64,000 nucleotides of DNA from contig CM022302.1 in assembly GCA_011799875.1 (NCBI GenBank), positions 523,790,228-523,854,227 on the forward strand, read 5' to 3'. This stretch comes from Thinopyrum elongatum. Taxonomy: Eukaryota; Streptophyta; Magnoliopsida; Poales; Poaceae. Below are positions 12,833-23,639 of the stretch, piece by piece. Under the pieces are notes generated by a model that saw nothing but the letters and a program-made list of their open reading frames with translations, did no database searches and was not told where the DNA came from. The position numbers and the translations under genes are program-made. Numbering within the stretch: position 1 is the first letter of the stretch; each line of letters opens with the position of its first letter.

Positions 12833-12850
12833 TCCCCGACAACGACGCCA
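12833..12850 (-). other. Primer-binding site, tRNA-Asp type
   Basis: The plus strand reads TCCCCGACAACGACGCCA. This matches the 3' end of plant tRNA-Asp (TCCCCGGCAACGGCGCCA) except for two G-to-A changes, so on the minus strand it is the priming site for reverse transcription. It marks the inner edge of the LTR at about 12852-14432 and proves the element's orientation. Confidence 0.85.
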
Positions 12851-12851
12851 G

Positions 12852-14432
12852 AAATTCTTCCCGCAACTTCTCGAGCTTGCGTTGATTTTTTTCTTGAAGA
12901 GGAAATGGTGATGCTGCAAAGTAGAGATAAGTATTTCCCTCAGTTAAGAACCAAGGTATCAATCGAGTAGGAGGAACACCCAAGTCTCCAATAGATGCAC
13001 CTGCACAAACTAACAAACACTTGCACACAACAGGAAAAAGGGGTTGTCAATCCCTTCACGGTCACTAGCAAGAGTGAGATCTAATAGAGATAGGTATAAA
13101 AGATAAATAAAAGTATAAAATAAAGTAAAGGTAAATAAATTGCAGCAAGGTATTTTTGGGTTTTTGATTTTATAGATCTGAAAATAATATGATCAAAATA
13201 GACCCGGAGGCCATAGGTTTCACTAGAGGCTTCTCTCTTGAAAGAAACATACGGTGGGTGAACAGATTACTGTTGAGCAATTGATAGAAAAGCGCATAGT
13301 TATGACGATATCCAAGGCAATGATTATGAATATAGGCATCACGTCTGTGACAAGTAGACCGACTCTTGCCTGCATCTACTACTATTACTCCACACATCGA
13401 CCGCTATCCAACATGCATCTAGTGTATTAAGTTATGAAGAACGGAGTAACTCCTTAAGTAAGATGACATGATGTAGAGGGATAGATCCAAACAATATGGT
13501 AAAAACCCTATCATTTTTTCCTTAATGGCAACAATACAAATACGTGCCTCGCTACCCCTACTGTCACTGGGTGAGGACACCGCAAGATTGAACCCATCAC
13601 AAAGGACCTCTCCCATTGCAAGAAGAACCAATCTAGTTGGCGAAACCAAATCGAAATACAAAGATATCTTAATCATGCATAAAAGAGGTCAAAGAAGACT
13701 CTAATAATATTCATAGATAATCTGATCATAAACCCACAATTCATCGGATCTCAACAAACACACCGCAAAAGAAGATTATATCAAATAGAACTCCAAGAAC
13801 ATCGAGGAGAACGTTGTATTGAAGATCAAAGAGAGAGAAGAAGCCATCTAGCTACTAGCTATGGACCCGTTGGTCTGTGGTAAACTACTCACACATCATC
13901 TGAATGGCAACAAGGTTGGTGTAGAGGCCCTCTGTGATCGTATCCCCCTCCGGCAGACTGCCAGAAAAGGCCCCAAGATGGGATCTCACAAGAACAGAAG
14001 CTTGCGGCGGCGGAAAAGTATTTTTGTGGATGTTTCTGATGTAGAGGGAATATTTGGGTATTTATGGAGCTGAAATTAGGATTAGAGGAGTCTTGAGGGG
14101 CCCACAAGCCCTGAGGACGCGCCCCCCTAGGGCGCGCCTGGCAGGCTTGTGGCCTCCTCGTGGCTCTTCTGGCCTCCTTCCGAAGCTTCGTGGGTGTCTT
14201 CTGGTCTAAGAAAAATCATAGAAAGTTTTATTCCGTTTGGACTCCGTTTGGTATTGATTTTCTGTAAAAGACAAAAACAAGAAAAAAACAACAACTGGCA
14301 CTTGGCGCTGGGTTAATAGGTTAGTCCCAAAAAATGATATAAAATAGTACCATAATGCATATAAAACATCCAAGATGGATAATATAATAGCATGGAACAA
14401 TAAAAAATTATAGATACATTGGAGACGTATCA
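12852..14432 (-). repeat. 5' LTR of the minus-strand gypsy element
   Basis: On the minus strand it begins TGATACGTCTCCAATG at 14432 and runs about 1.58 kb to just before the primer site. The outer end is sharp; the inner end is placed by the primer site. Right of 14432 the sequence changes to plus-strand gypsy pol. Confidence 0.8.
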
Positions 14433-17400
14433 CTACCTGAAGCTGAAGATGTTGGGTCCGGGTGGCACCATTACCGCGGGTGGTGATTGCAGAAAGTCCA
14501 CTGCGTGTGCGGAAGCCGCCTCTCGGCTGGCCAAGGCCTCGGTTGTGGCGGAAGAGAAGCGACGGCTGGACTAGCTTGTGGCCATGACCACAGAGCAACC
14601 GGCCGTGCCGGCCCCTTCCCAGGCCACGCAGCCCGCCAACAAGGCGTCTCTCCTGCCCTCCAAGGACACCAAGCAAATCCCTTTGGACCCGGCTGACCCG
14701 GCCCGGTGCATCACGGTCGGCACCCGCCTCAGCAGCAAGCAGGAAGGCGAGCTCATCGATTTCCTCTACAAGAACCGAGACATCTTCGCTTGGTCTCCCA
14801 TGGATATGCCGAGTGTTCCAAGGAAGTTTGCTGACCACAAGCTGCACGTCCGGCCGGACGCCAAGCCGGCCAAGTAACCACCCCGCCATTTCTCCGAGGA
14901 GAAGCGGAGGACCATTGGGGAGGAGATCGCTCGGCTGCTCGCGGCCGGCTTCATCATGGAAGTGTTCCATCCAGACTGGCTGGCCAACCCGGTCCTTGTC
15001 CTAAAGGAGAATGGCAAGTGACGTATGTGCATCGATTACACCAGCCTGAACAAGGCGTGCCCCAAGGATCCTTTCGCCCTGCCCTGGATCGATCAGGTGA
15101 TCCACTCCACGGCCGGCTGCGAGCTGCTATCATTCCTGGACGCCTACTCCGGTTACCACTAGATAAAGCTGGACATGGCTGACCACCTCAAGACCTCCTT
15201 CATCACACCTTTAGGGGCCTACTGTTATGTCACCATGACGTTCGGCTTGAAGAACGCTGGCGCGACCTTCCAGCGCTGCATGCAGAAGTGCCTCCTACCC
15301 CAGCTCGGCCGGAACGCGCACGTGTATGTTGACGATATCATGGTTAAGACTGAGAAGCGCCGCAGCCTGCTGGCCGACCTCAAAGAGATGTTCGCGAACC
15401 TGTGCACGTATCAGATCAAGCTCAACCCAGAGAAGTGTGTGTTCGGCATCCCGGCTGGCCAGCTCCTCGGTTTCCTCGTCTCCGAGCGCAGAATCGAGGC
15501 CAACCCGGAGAAGATCGGGGTGATCGAGCAAATGCGCAAGCCGGCCTGGCTGCGCAATGTGCAGAAGTTCACCGGCTGTCTAGCGTCGCTCAGCTGGTTC
15601 GTCAGCTGGCTGGGAGAAAGGGCCTTGCCCCTGTACCAACTGATGAAGAAGACCACCTCATTCGAGTGGACCGACCAGGCGGATAAGGCATTCCGCGCCC
15701 TCAAGCGCATGCTCTCCACCGCTCCTGTTCTGGCCGCGTCGGCCGAGAAGGAGCCGATGCTGATGTACATCGCAGCCATTGCCTGCGTGGTGAGCGTGGT
15801 CATGGTGGTAGAACGGCCTGAGGCCGGCAAAGCCCTGCCGGTCCAACGGTCGGTCTACTACGTCAGTGAGGTCCTCTCCACCTCCAAGCAGAACTACCCC
15901 CACTACCAGAAGATGTGCTACGGCATGTATTTCACCTCCAAGAAGCTGAAGCAGTACTTCCAAGAGCATATCATCACCATAGTGAGCACGGCCCCCCTTT
16001 CCGAGATCATCGGCAGCTGGCTCACCAAGTGGGCCATCGAGCTGGCCGCCCACACGATCCACTACGAGCCTTGCACGACCATCAAGTCTTAAGCGCTTCC
16101 CGTCTTCCTCGTCGACTGGACCGAGACCTAGTACATGCCACCGCCTCCCGAATCGACACACTAGTGCATGCACTTTTACGAGTCGAAGATGCGCGCCTCC
16201 CGGGGGCCCGACATCGTCTTATACTCCCCGAAGGGCGACGTGCTCAAGTACGCGCTGCAGATCCACTTCGCCGCCTCTAACAACATGGCGGAATACGAGG
16301 CCCTCATCCATGGCCTCCGGCTCGCCAAGGAGATTGGCATCCGGCGCATCCTCTACTATGGCGACTCGGATCTGGTGGTCTAGCAGGTCTCTGGCGACTA
16401 GGACGCCAGAGACGGCAACATGGCCAGCTACCGCTTCCTCGTCCAACAGATCGGCGGCGGGTTCGAGGGTTGCGAGTTCCATCACGTCCCCCGGGCTGAT
16501 AATGAAGTAGCTGACACGCTGGCCAAGATCGGCTCCACCTAGCAGGCAATCTCGGCCGGCGTCTACCTCGGGCATTTGCGCAAGCCCTCCATCAATCCTT
16601 CCCCAGACTCGGCTCGGGGGCTACCGACCCGGTCCCGGGGGCTGCCGGTTTCGACCCGGCCCCGGGGGCTGCCGGCTCCGGCACGGGGACTGCTGTTCCA
16701 GCCCCGGGGACTGCCGATCTGGTTCCCGTTCAAGCGGCCATCCTCACGGTGGTGGAGGCGCCGTCGTGGGAGCAACCAATCCTCGCTTTCTTGGAGAACG
16801 ACGAACTCCCCGACAATGAAGTTGAAGCCCAGCAAGTGTTATGCTGAGCCTCTGCCTATAGCATCGTCAATCGTGAGCTCGTCAAGCATAGCGCAACCGG
16901 CGTATTCCAGCGTTACGTCCAGCCGGCCAAGGGCCTCGAAATCCCGCGCGACATCCACCAGGGCGAGTGCAGGCATCATGCCATGTCGAGGACCCTGGTG
17001 GCCAAGGCCTTCCGACACGGCTTCTACTGGCCAACCGGTCTGGAGGACGCCCAACAGCTGGTACTCAAGTGCGAGGGTTGCCATCGCTTTGGCACACGCA
17101 GCCACAAGCCAGCTTCGGCCCTCAAGACGATCCCATCATGTGGCCCTTCGCCATCTGGGGCCTGGACATGGTGGACCATTCAAGACCGCGCGGGGCAGCA
17201 TGACCCACCTGTTGGTCGCCATCGACAAGTTCACCAAGTAGAGAGAGGCCAAGCCAATCAAGAAGCTTGACGGCCCCACGGCCGTCAGGTTCGTCAAAGA
17301 CATTACCGTTCACTACAGCATCCCCCACAACATCATCATCGACAATGGCACCAACTTCGCCAAGGGCGCGTTGGCCCGCTTCTGCTCCGTCTCCGGCATC

Positions 17401-17502
17401 CGGCTCGACCTGGTCTCTGTCGCGCATCCTCAGTCAAACGACCAAGTGGAGCGCGCCAACGCACCGATCTTGGCCGGCATCAAGCCGCGCCTCATCGAGC
17501 CG
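14433..17502 (+). pseudogene. Ty3/gypsy pol remnant (reverse transcriptase, RNase H, integrase)
   Basis: One frame carries most of a Ty3/gypsy polyprotein. The order is a linker after the protease (ITAGGDCRKSTACA), the pre-RT segment (LIDFLYKNRDIFAWSP), the reverse transcriptase (FGLKNAGATFQRCMQ, then HVYVDDIMVKTEKR with the YVDD catalytic box near 15325), an RNase H region (ASNNMAEYEALIHGLRLAKE), a second RNase-H-like domain end (FHHVPRADNEVADTLAKI), an integrase zinc-finger part (CEGCHRFGTRSH) and an integrase core part (DNGTNFAKGALARFC). The extra RNase H resembles the Tat/Retand-type lineages. In-frame stops near 14875, 15019, 15160, 16381, 16399 and 17239 and a frameshift near 17190 make it dead. 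Gag and protease are cut off at 14433 and the integrase tail at 17502. Confidence 0.88.
16610..16725 (+). repeat. GC-rich minisatellite in gypsy pol linker
   Basis: Four to five imperfect units of about 26 bp built around CCCGGGGGCTGCCGG, in the linker between RNase H and integrase of the gypsy remnant. Confidence 0.75.
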
Positions 17503-18275
17503 TGATACGTATCCGTCGTATCTATAATTTTTGATTGTTTCATGCCAATATTCTACAAATTTTATATACTTTTGGCAACAATTTATATTATTTTTAGGAT
17601 TAACATATTGATCCAGTGCCCAGTGCGAGTTCCTATTTGTTGCATGTTTTTTCTGTCGCAGAATATTCATATCAAACGAAGTCAAAACGCGATAAATTTT
17701 ATGGAGATTTATTTTGGAATATATGTGATTTTTTTGGAAGAAGAATCAACGCAAGACGGTGCTCGAGGGGCCCACAAGACACCAGGGCGCGCCCAGGTGT
17801 GTTGTGGGCACCTCGTAAGTTGGTTGACCCCCTTCTTTTGCTGCAAGAAAGATAATATGCGGAAAAAATCATGTTAAAATTTCTGCCCGATCGGAGTTAC
17901 GGATCTCCAGGAATTTAAGAAACGGTGAAGGACCAGAAAACAGGAGGGCGGAACAGAAGAGAACAGAGAGAGATCCAATCTCGGAAGGGCTCTCGCCCCT
18001 CTGGGTGCCATAGAGGCCAAGGACCAGAGGGGAAAACCTCCCCCCATCTACGTGGGAGGCCGAGGAAGAAGAAGAAGGAGGGGGGCTCCCTCCCGGTGGC
18101 GCCGAAACCCCACCGGGGCAATCATCGTGACGGCGATCTACACCAACAACTTCGCCGCCGGCAACACCAATTCTCTCCCCCTCTATGCAGCGGTGTAACA
18201 CCTCTTCTACCCTCTGTAATCTCTACTTAAACATGGTGCTTAATGCTACATATTATTATCCAATGATCTCTGGGC
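17503..18275 (+). mobile_element. Gypsy-type LTR fragment, TGATACGTATCCGTCG family
   Basis: It starts sharply with TGATACGTATCCGTCGTATC directly against the truncated integrase and runs as typical LTR sequence: a promoter-like region, 'gtcaaaacgcgataaa', a GC-rich leader near 17990-18120, and 'acatggtgcttaatgctacatatt' near 18230. The right end fades near 18275 and no second LTR or internal region follows. A related fragment is at 21767-22145. Confidence 0.75.
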
Positions 18276-18394
18276 GCTACCTTAGGATTTTATTTTTTTA
18301 TTTTTCCGCATGCGTTTTCAGATGTTTTTTCCCCGGTTTTTTCTGACTTTTCGGTTTTTCACCGGTCTTTTCTAGCTTTTCGACAAAAAAAAAA

Positions 18395-18905
18395 TCTTGA
18401 AAGTTTTTTCGCATGAAAAAACACGTTTCTTTTTGCTTCCGTTTGAGGAACGATTTTGCTTCCGCAAAAGGCACGGTTTGCTTCCGCGAGAGGCATGGCC
18501 GTGACTCTCGGAAACGGAAAAAACGCGTTTTCTCTCTTTTTTCTTTTCTTTTGTGAGAGGCACTAGTTTACTTCTGCGAGAGGCACGGCCGTGCCTCTGG
18601 GAAACGAAAAAAGAACACGTTTTCTCTTTTTTTTTTCCTTCCGTGAGAGGCATGGTTTTGCTTTCACGAGAGGCACGGCCGTGCCTCTCGGAAACAAAAA
18701 AACGCGTTTTTTTTCCTTATATGAGAGGCATAGTTTTTTTGCCATGATTGGCACTACCGTGCCTCTCGGAAACGAAAAAAAAGGGTTTACCTTCTTTTTC
18801 TTCCGCGAGAGGCACGATTTTGCTTTCGCGAGAGGCACGGATTTGCTTCCGCGAGAGGCACGGCCGTGCATCTCGGAAATGGCTTCCGGAAAGGAAAAAA
18901 TGTGC
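18395..18905. repeat. Field of palindromic repeats with core GAGAGGCACGGCCGTGCCTC
   Basis: About nine spaced copies of all or half of a near-perfect palindrome (gagaggcacggccgtgcctctcgg), separated by poly-A or poly-T tracts and 'acgcgttttt'. Full palindromes are visible near 18575, 18672 and 18850. The copies have diverged and read as open frames on both strands only because stops are rare. They could form cruciforms. Confidence 0.85.
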
Positions 18906-19186
18906 TCCCGTTTCGGTTTTTTCATGAAAAAAAAGTTCGTCAAAACCTATCAACATGGGATCTAGTTTGAAGATCTCGACACGAGGAATCCAACGGTGAA
19001 TACGGTTCAAGATTTGGATGCATAGTTTTAGAGATAAACTTTTTGAATAAACATATCTACGAAAAAAAGGAAAAACTCTTAGGTTGCGACCAGTGGCCAC
19101 ATGTAGCGCGCCACTTGTCGCAATCTGGGGAGATGGGATTGATCTTTGGAAGGAGTACTCCTCAATTAGTGATTTTGGATGGCTAA

Positions 19187-19616
19187 GGGCATCTCCAACG
19201 CCGACCCGCAAATTCCTCCGGTATATGTCCGTTTTTGTGTCCGGACGTGTTCCGCGGATATGATACAGGAGAGAGCAATCCAACACTAATTGCAAAGTAT
19301 TCGGCTTGGACGAGAAAAAGTAGGTGAGGACCATGCATGTGGTGAAATATTTGTGGGTTGGGAGGAGAGAGAGAGAAGTGGAGGACCATGCATGTGAGGA
19401 TGGGAGGGGAGAGAGAAGAGAGGGACCATGCATGTGATTGGTCAATTGCATGTACGGACTCCGGCAAAACTCTCCCACGTTTGTCTCCAAAATACCGGAA
19501 TTTGGACATCCGGACAGCTTCGGAGACTGATACAGGTCACCATTCGATTGTAAAAGTGAACAAATGTGTCTGGCCGGACGTATACCGATGTTTTGCGGTC
19601 TCCCTGGGAGATGCCC
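19187..19616. mobile_element. Tourist-like (PIF/Harbinger) MITE
   Basis: Ends are GGGCATCTCCAACG and the inverse CTGGGAGATGCCC, with the 3-bp duplication TAA on both sides (19184-19186 and 19617-19619). It is 430 bp long with no ORF. Inside, 'gaggaccatgcatgtg'-type phrases occur three times (near 19327, 19380 and 19421). Confidence 0.85.
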
Positions 19617-19647
19617 TAACAGCTAAATCCTATCTAACGCTCTCTGC

Positions 19648-21765
19648 GTCAAATGGTTGACAAAACGCACAGGCGCTCGATCTATTGGGCCAGCCCGTCT
19701 CCTGCAGTATGCATCTGGTTTTGGAAACTTCCTAGGGGTTCTCAAACGGTTTTTACTGGTTTACGAAATATTCTAGAAGGTTCCTGAACAGGTTTTTTTT
19801 CTTTTTCAGTTTCTTATTTTTCTTCTTCTTTTGCTTCTTTTAATTGTACTTCGAAAATCGTTCAAATGTTAAAAATTTGTTTGCGTTTCCAAAAATTGAT
19901 CGTGGTTTTTCAAAAACTGTTCGAAGTTTAAAAAATTGTTTGTGTTTTACAAAAAATGTTCAAAGTTTTTGCAAAAATATTCCATTGTTTTCATATATAC
20001 AAAAAGTGTTCACATTTTCAAAATTGTTTGGGATATTCAAACTGTTCTCAGTTTGGAAATTTTGTTCTAGATTTCAAAATTCCTTCTTGTTTACAATTTT
20101 TGTTCATCAAATCAGTAAAATTTTGCATTTTCAAAAAATGTTCTGGATTTCAAATTTTTTTTCCGTTTTCAATTTTATTTCATCAATTTTAAAAAGTCCG
20201 TGTTTTCAAAAAAAAAAATCTCAAAAATTTAAAAATGTTCACGTTTTAACACTTGTTCCGAATTTCAAAATATGTACCTTTTTCCAGTTTTTGTAGAAAC
20301 TAAAAAAATGTTCACTTTCTTGTCAATTTTTTGGGAATTTTAAGATTTCTTTGGGAGTTTCTAAAGATGTTCAGACATTTTATAAATTATCCATGATTTC
20401 AAAAAAAAAATTCAAATTTTTTAAATTTGTTTCCGATTTCTTAAGTAATGGTAATGTTCGCCGCTGGTTTTTGTTATTTAAATGTGGCGCTACACATTAG
20501 TCAAGAACACCCTTTGGTCCCACTGGCTAGCAAGTTGTGTGCACTAACAAAAGATCTACAGTTCGACTCTCATCTGGTTGCATTTTTCTTTTTTCTTTTT
20601 GCACATTTTTCGCCTGATCGCTTTTCAGCTGCAATGGGCCGGTCCAGTTGGGCGCACCCTGTGCGAAGGGACATCTATTTGCCGCATAATACAGTAAATA
20701 GGAGCTCCCGCCCTAACACACCCGAAGCTATCACATGTTTGGAGACATTGAGGGGCTAGTGCCCGAAGGGTCCGGAATCAGGCCCATGACGCACTGTGGC
20801 CCACGATCGCCCGAAGATCGCGTATCGACGGCGGAGTATCTCACAACCGAAGGAAGAATATCAGGAGATCTCAATTACTTGATGACTTTTTTTTTGCGGG
20901 AATAACTTCCGAACTATTCATTAACTGTCAAGGTAGTACAAAGAATATCAGAAATAAAAAATACATCTAGGTCCGTAGACCACCTAGCGACGACTACTTG
21001 CACTGGAGCGAGCCGAAGGCGCGCCCCCGTCTTCGCCTCTCCCTCATCGGAGCAGGGCAAACCTTGTTGTAGTAGATTGTTGGGAAGTCGTCGTGCTAAG
21101 GCCCCATAGGACCAGCACACCAGAACAGCATCCGCCACCGATGAAGAGAAGCGTAAATCAGAAGGATCCAATCTGTAGACACACGAACACAGACGAACAA
21201 AGACAAGATCCACATGGATCCCGTGAGATCCGCCAGAGACAAACCTCCACACGCCCTCCAACGATGCTAGAAACACCATCGAAATGGGGACAAGGCGGGG
21301 AGAACCTTATTCCATCAGCAGAGAGCCGCAGCCGTCTCGCCTCTCTGAGCAGGACACAAAACCTAACAAAACTCAAAAGAGTACGAAAAAACGAAGCACT
21401 CCCGTCGGCAAGGGCCGGGATCCACAATGCCTCCATGGCCCTAAGACCATAGAAGACGAGATAGACCGACAGCGGCACCGGCGAGAGGCACAAGAAACCC
21501 TAGCCAAGGGTTCCTCTTTATTTCCCGTGGAAGAAAGCAAACAATTACTTGATGACTTGATGTACAAATAGATGTAACTAGATATAGACTCCGGTTAGTT
21601 ACCAAGGCGGTTGTCCGCCTACAAATATGTAATCACCCCCGTCATGAGGGAGCATATGGCGCGCATTGCTAAATCCTAGTAACATGCTCCTCACCACATC
21701 AATACACACCACACTGGACGTCCTCCGAGAGGTCCGAACCGGTATAAACCCTCGCTCCTTGAGAT
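19648..21765. repeat. Duplicated block, copy A
   Basis: From 'caaatggttgacaaaacgcaca' onward this block matches 22186-23572 closely: an AT-rich 'tgttcaaa' region (19850-20440), then 'gtaatggtaatgttcgccgctgg' (20446), 'gggctagtgcccgaagggtc' (20753) and 'atgtaactagatatagactc' (21573). Copy A alone carries a LINE insertion (20889-21541). No ORF is shared in good condition, and the class of repeat was not recognised. Confidence 0.8.
20889..21541 (-). mobile_element. 5'-truncated LINE 3' end, antisense
   Basis: A poly-T run at 20887-20895 is the poly(A) tail of a minus-strand insert. The exact 17-bp duplication CAATTACTTGATGACTT flanks it (20872-20888 and 21542-21558). The sister block B has one uninterrupted version of this site, giving a natural empty-site control. 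The insert resembles the 3' untranslated region of Triticeae LINEs. Confidence 0.88.
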
Positions 21766-21766
21766 T

Positions 21767-22130
21767 GCCCAGTGCCAGTTCCTGTTTGTTGCATGTTTTT
21801 TGTTTCGCAGAATATCCATATCAAACGAAGTCCAAACGCGATAAAATTTTACGGAGATTTATTTTGGAATATATGTGATTTTTGTGAAGAAGAATCAATG
21901 CAAGATGGTGCTCAAGGGGCCCACAAGACACCAGGGCACGTCCAGGGGGTATGGGCGTGCCTAGGTGTGTTGTGGGCACCTCGTAAGTCGGTTGACCCCT
22001 TTCTTTTTCTGCAAGAAAGATAATATGTGGAAAAAAATTGTTTTAAAAATTCAGCCCGATCGGAGTTACGGATCTCCGGAAATTTAATAAACGGTGAAGG
22101 ACCAGACAACAGAAGTGCGAAACAGAAGAG

Positions 22131-22145
<15 letters not shown>
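21767..22145 (+). mobile_element. Second LTR fragment of the 17503 family
   Basis: It matches 17607-17970 closely ('gcccagtgccagttcctgtttg', then 'gcccgatcggagttacggatctcc') and stops in the GA microsatellite at 22134. Both ends are missing. Together with blocks A and B it suggests that a unit of LTR fragment plus block was duplicated. Confidence 0.75.

Positions 22146-22172
<27 letters not shown>
22134..22172. repeat. (GA)n microsatellite
   Basis: About 19 GA units at the junction between the LTR fragment and block B. The same place in the other LTR copy (17963) has only 'agagagagatcc'. Confidence 0.95.
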
Positions 22173-22174
<2 letters not shown>

Positions 22175-22185
22175 CTGCAGTGTGC

Positions 22186-23572
22186 ATCAAATGGTCGACA
22201 AAACGCACATGGTCGACAAAACGGTCGACAAAACGCACAGGCGCGCGATCTATTGGGCCAGCCCATCTCCTGCAGTGTGCATCCAGTTTTGGGAACCTTC
22301 TAGGGATTCTCAAACGGTTTTTACTGGTTTAGGAAATATTCTAGAAGGTTCTTGAACAGTTTTTTTTCTTATTTTTCTTATTTTTGTTTCTTTTAATTGT
22401 ACTCCGAAAATCGTTCAAATGTCCAAAATTTGTTTTGCGTTTCCAAAATTTGATCGTGTTTTTTCAAAAACTGTTAGAAGTTTAAAATATTGTTTGTGTT
22501 TTACAAAAAATGTTCAAAGTTTATGAAAAAAATATTCCATTTTTTCATATATACAAAAAGTGTTCACATTTTCAAAATTGTTCGGGATATTCAAACTGTT
22601 CTCAGTTTAGAAATTTTGTTCTAGATTTCAAAATTCCTTCTCGTTTTCAATTTTTGTTCATCAAATCAGTAAAAGTTTGCATTTTCAAAAAATGTTCTGG
22701 ATTTAAAAAAATTACGTTTTCAATTTTTTCATTAATTTTAAAAAGTCCATGTTTTCAAAAAAATTCTCAATTTTTTTAAAAAGTTCGCGTTTCAACACTT
22801 GTTCTGAATTTTAAAATATGTACCTTTTTCCACGTTTTTTGCACAAATTAAAAAAAATTACTTTCTTGTCAAATGTTTGGGAATTTTAAGATTTCTTTGG
22901 CAGTTTCAAAAGATGTTCAGACATTTTATAAATCATCCATGATTTAAAAAAAAAGGGTTCGAAATTGAAATTTGTTTCCGATTTCTTAAGTAATGGTAAT
23001 GTTCGCCGCTGGTTTTTGTTATTTAAATGTGGTGCCACACATTATTCGAGAACACTCTTTGGTCCCACTGGCTAGCAAGTTGTGTGCACTAACAAAAGAT
23101 CTACAGTTCGACTCTCATATGGTTGTATTTTTTTTTTTTGCGCATTTTCTGCCTGATCGCTTTTCAGCTGCAATGGGCCGGTCCAGTTGGGCGTGCCCTG
23201 TGCGAAGGGACGTCTATTTGCCGCAGAATGCGGTAAATAGGAGCTCCCGCCCTAACACACCCGACGCTATCACATGTTTGGAGACATATTGATGGGCTAG
23301 TGCCCGAAGGGTCCAGAATCAGGCCCACGATCGCCCGAAGATCACGTACCAATGGCAGAGTATTTCACAGCCGAAGGAAGAATATCAGAAGATCTCAATT
23401 ACTTGATGTACAAATAGATGTAACTAGATATAGACTCCGGTTAGTTGCCACCACCTACAAATATGTATGTAATCACCCCCGTCATGAGGGAGCATATGGT
23501 GCGCATTGCTAAATCCTAGTAACACGCTCCTCACCACATAAATACACACCACGCTCTTCGTATATCGATCAT
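22186..23572. repeat. Duplicated block, copy B
   Basis: Counterpart of 19648-21765 without the LINE. The opening also has a short tandem repeat ('tggtcgacaaaacgcacatggtcgacaaaacggtcgacaaaacgc', 22192-22236) missing from copy A. It ends at 'cacaccacgctcttcg', about 65 bp before the stop codon of the hydrolase gene, so the block reaches the 3' flank of that gene. Confidence 0.8.
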
Positions 23573-23639
23573 GAGATACACACGTAGGAGTAGCTAGGCA
23601 CGCGCGTAGGTAATACTCGTATAATATAACATAGATATC

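Larger units (their letters stand above)
5404..14432 (-). mobile_element. Truncated Ty3/gypsy-type LTR retrotransposon, split by a solo LTR
   Basis: Read on the minus strand, a 1.6-kb LTR (14432 to about 12852) begins TGATACGTCTCC, is followed by a tRNA-Asp-like primer-binding site (12850-12833), and then by a long internal region down to 5404. The internal part is mostly non-coding, with one recognisable broken ORF. Phrases such as 'caccgccgtgctctaaaaagatataagtgaag' and 'ttgggttgtctcccaacaagcgct' are familiar from abundant Triticeae gypsy elements of the Sabrina/Fatima kind, but the family cannot be fixed by eye. Gag-pol and the second LTR are missing because the element stops where the CACTA end begins. 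A solo LTR (8204-12419) is inserted in it. Confidence 0.8.

Noticed and set aside
18395..18905. CRISPR-like spaced repeats
   Set aside because: This is plant nuclear DNA, the repeats are imperfect palindromes with low-complexity spacers and no cas genes exist.
18372..19490. Minus-strand ORFs rich in RGTAVPL/SFPRG repeats
   Set aside because: They are translations of the palindromic repeat field and a MITE, not a repeat protein.
19850..20440. Phenylalanine/lysine-rich ORF of 150 codons
   Set aside because: Translation of an AT-rich 'ttcaaa' repeat tract shared with block B, where the frame is not kept.
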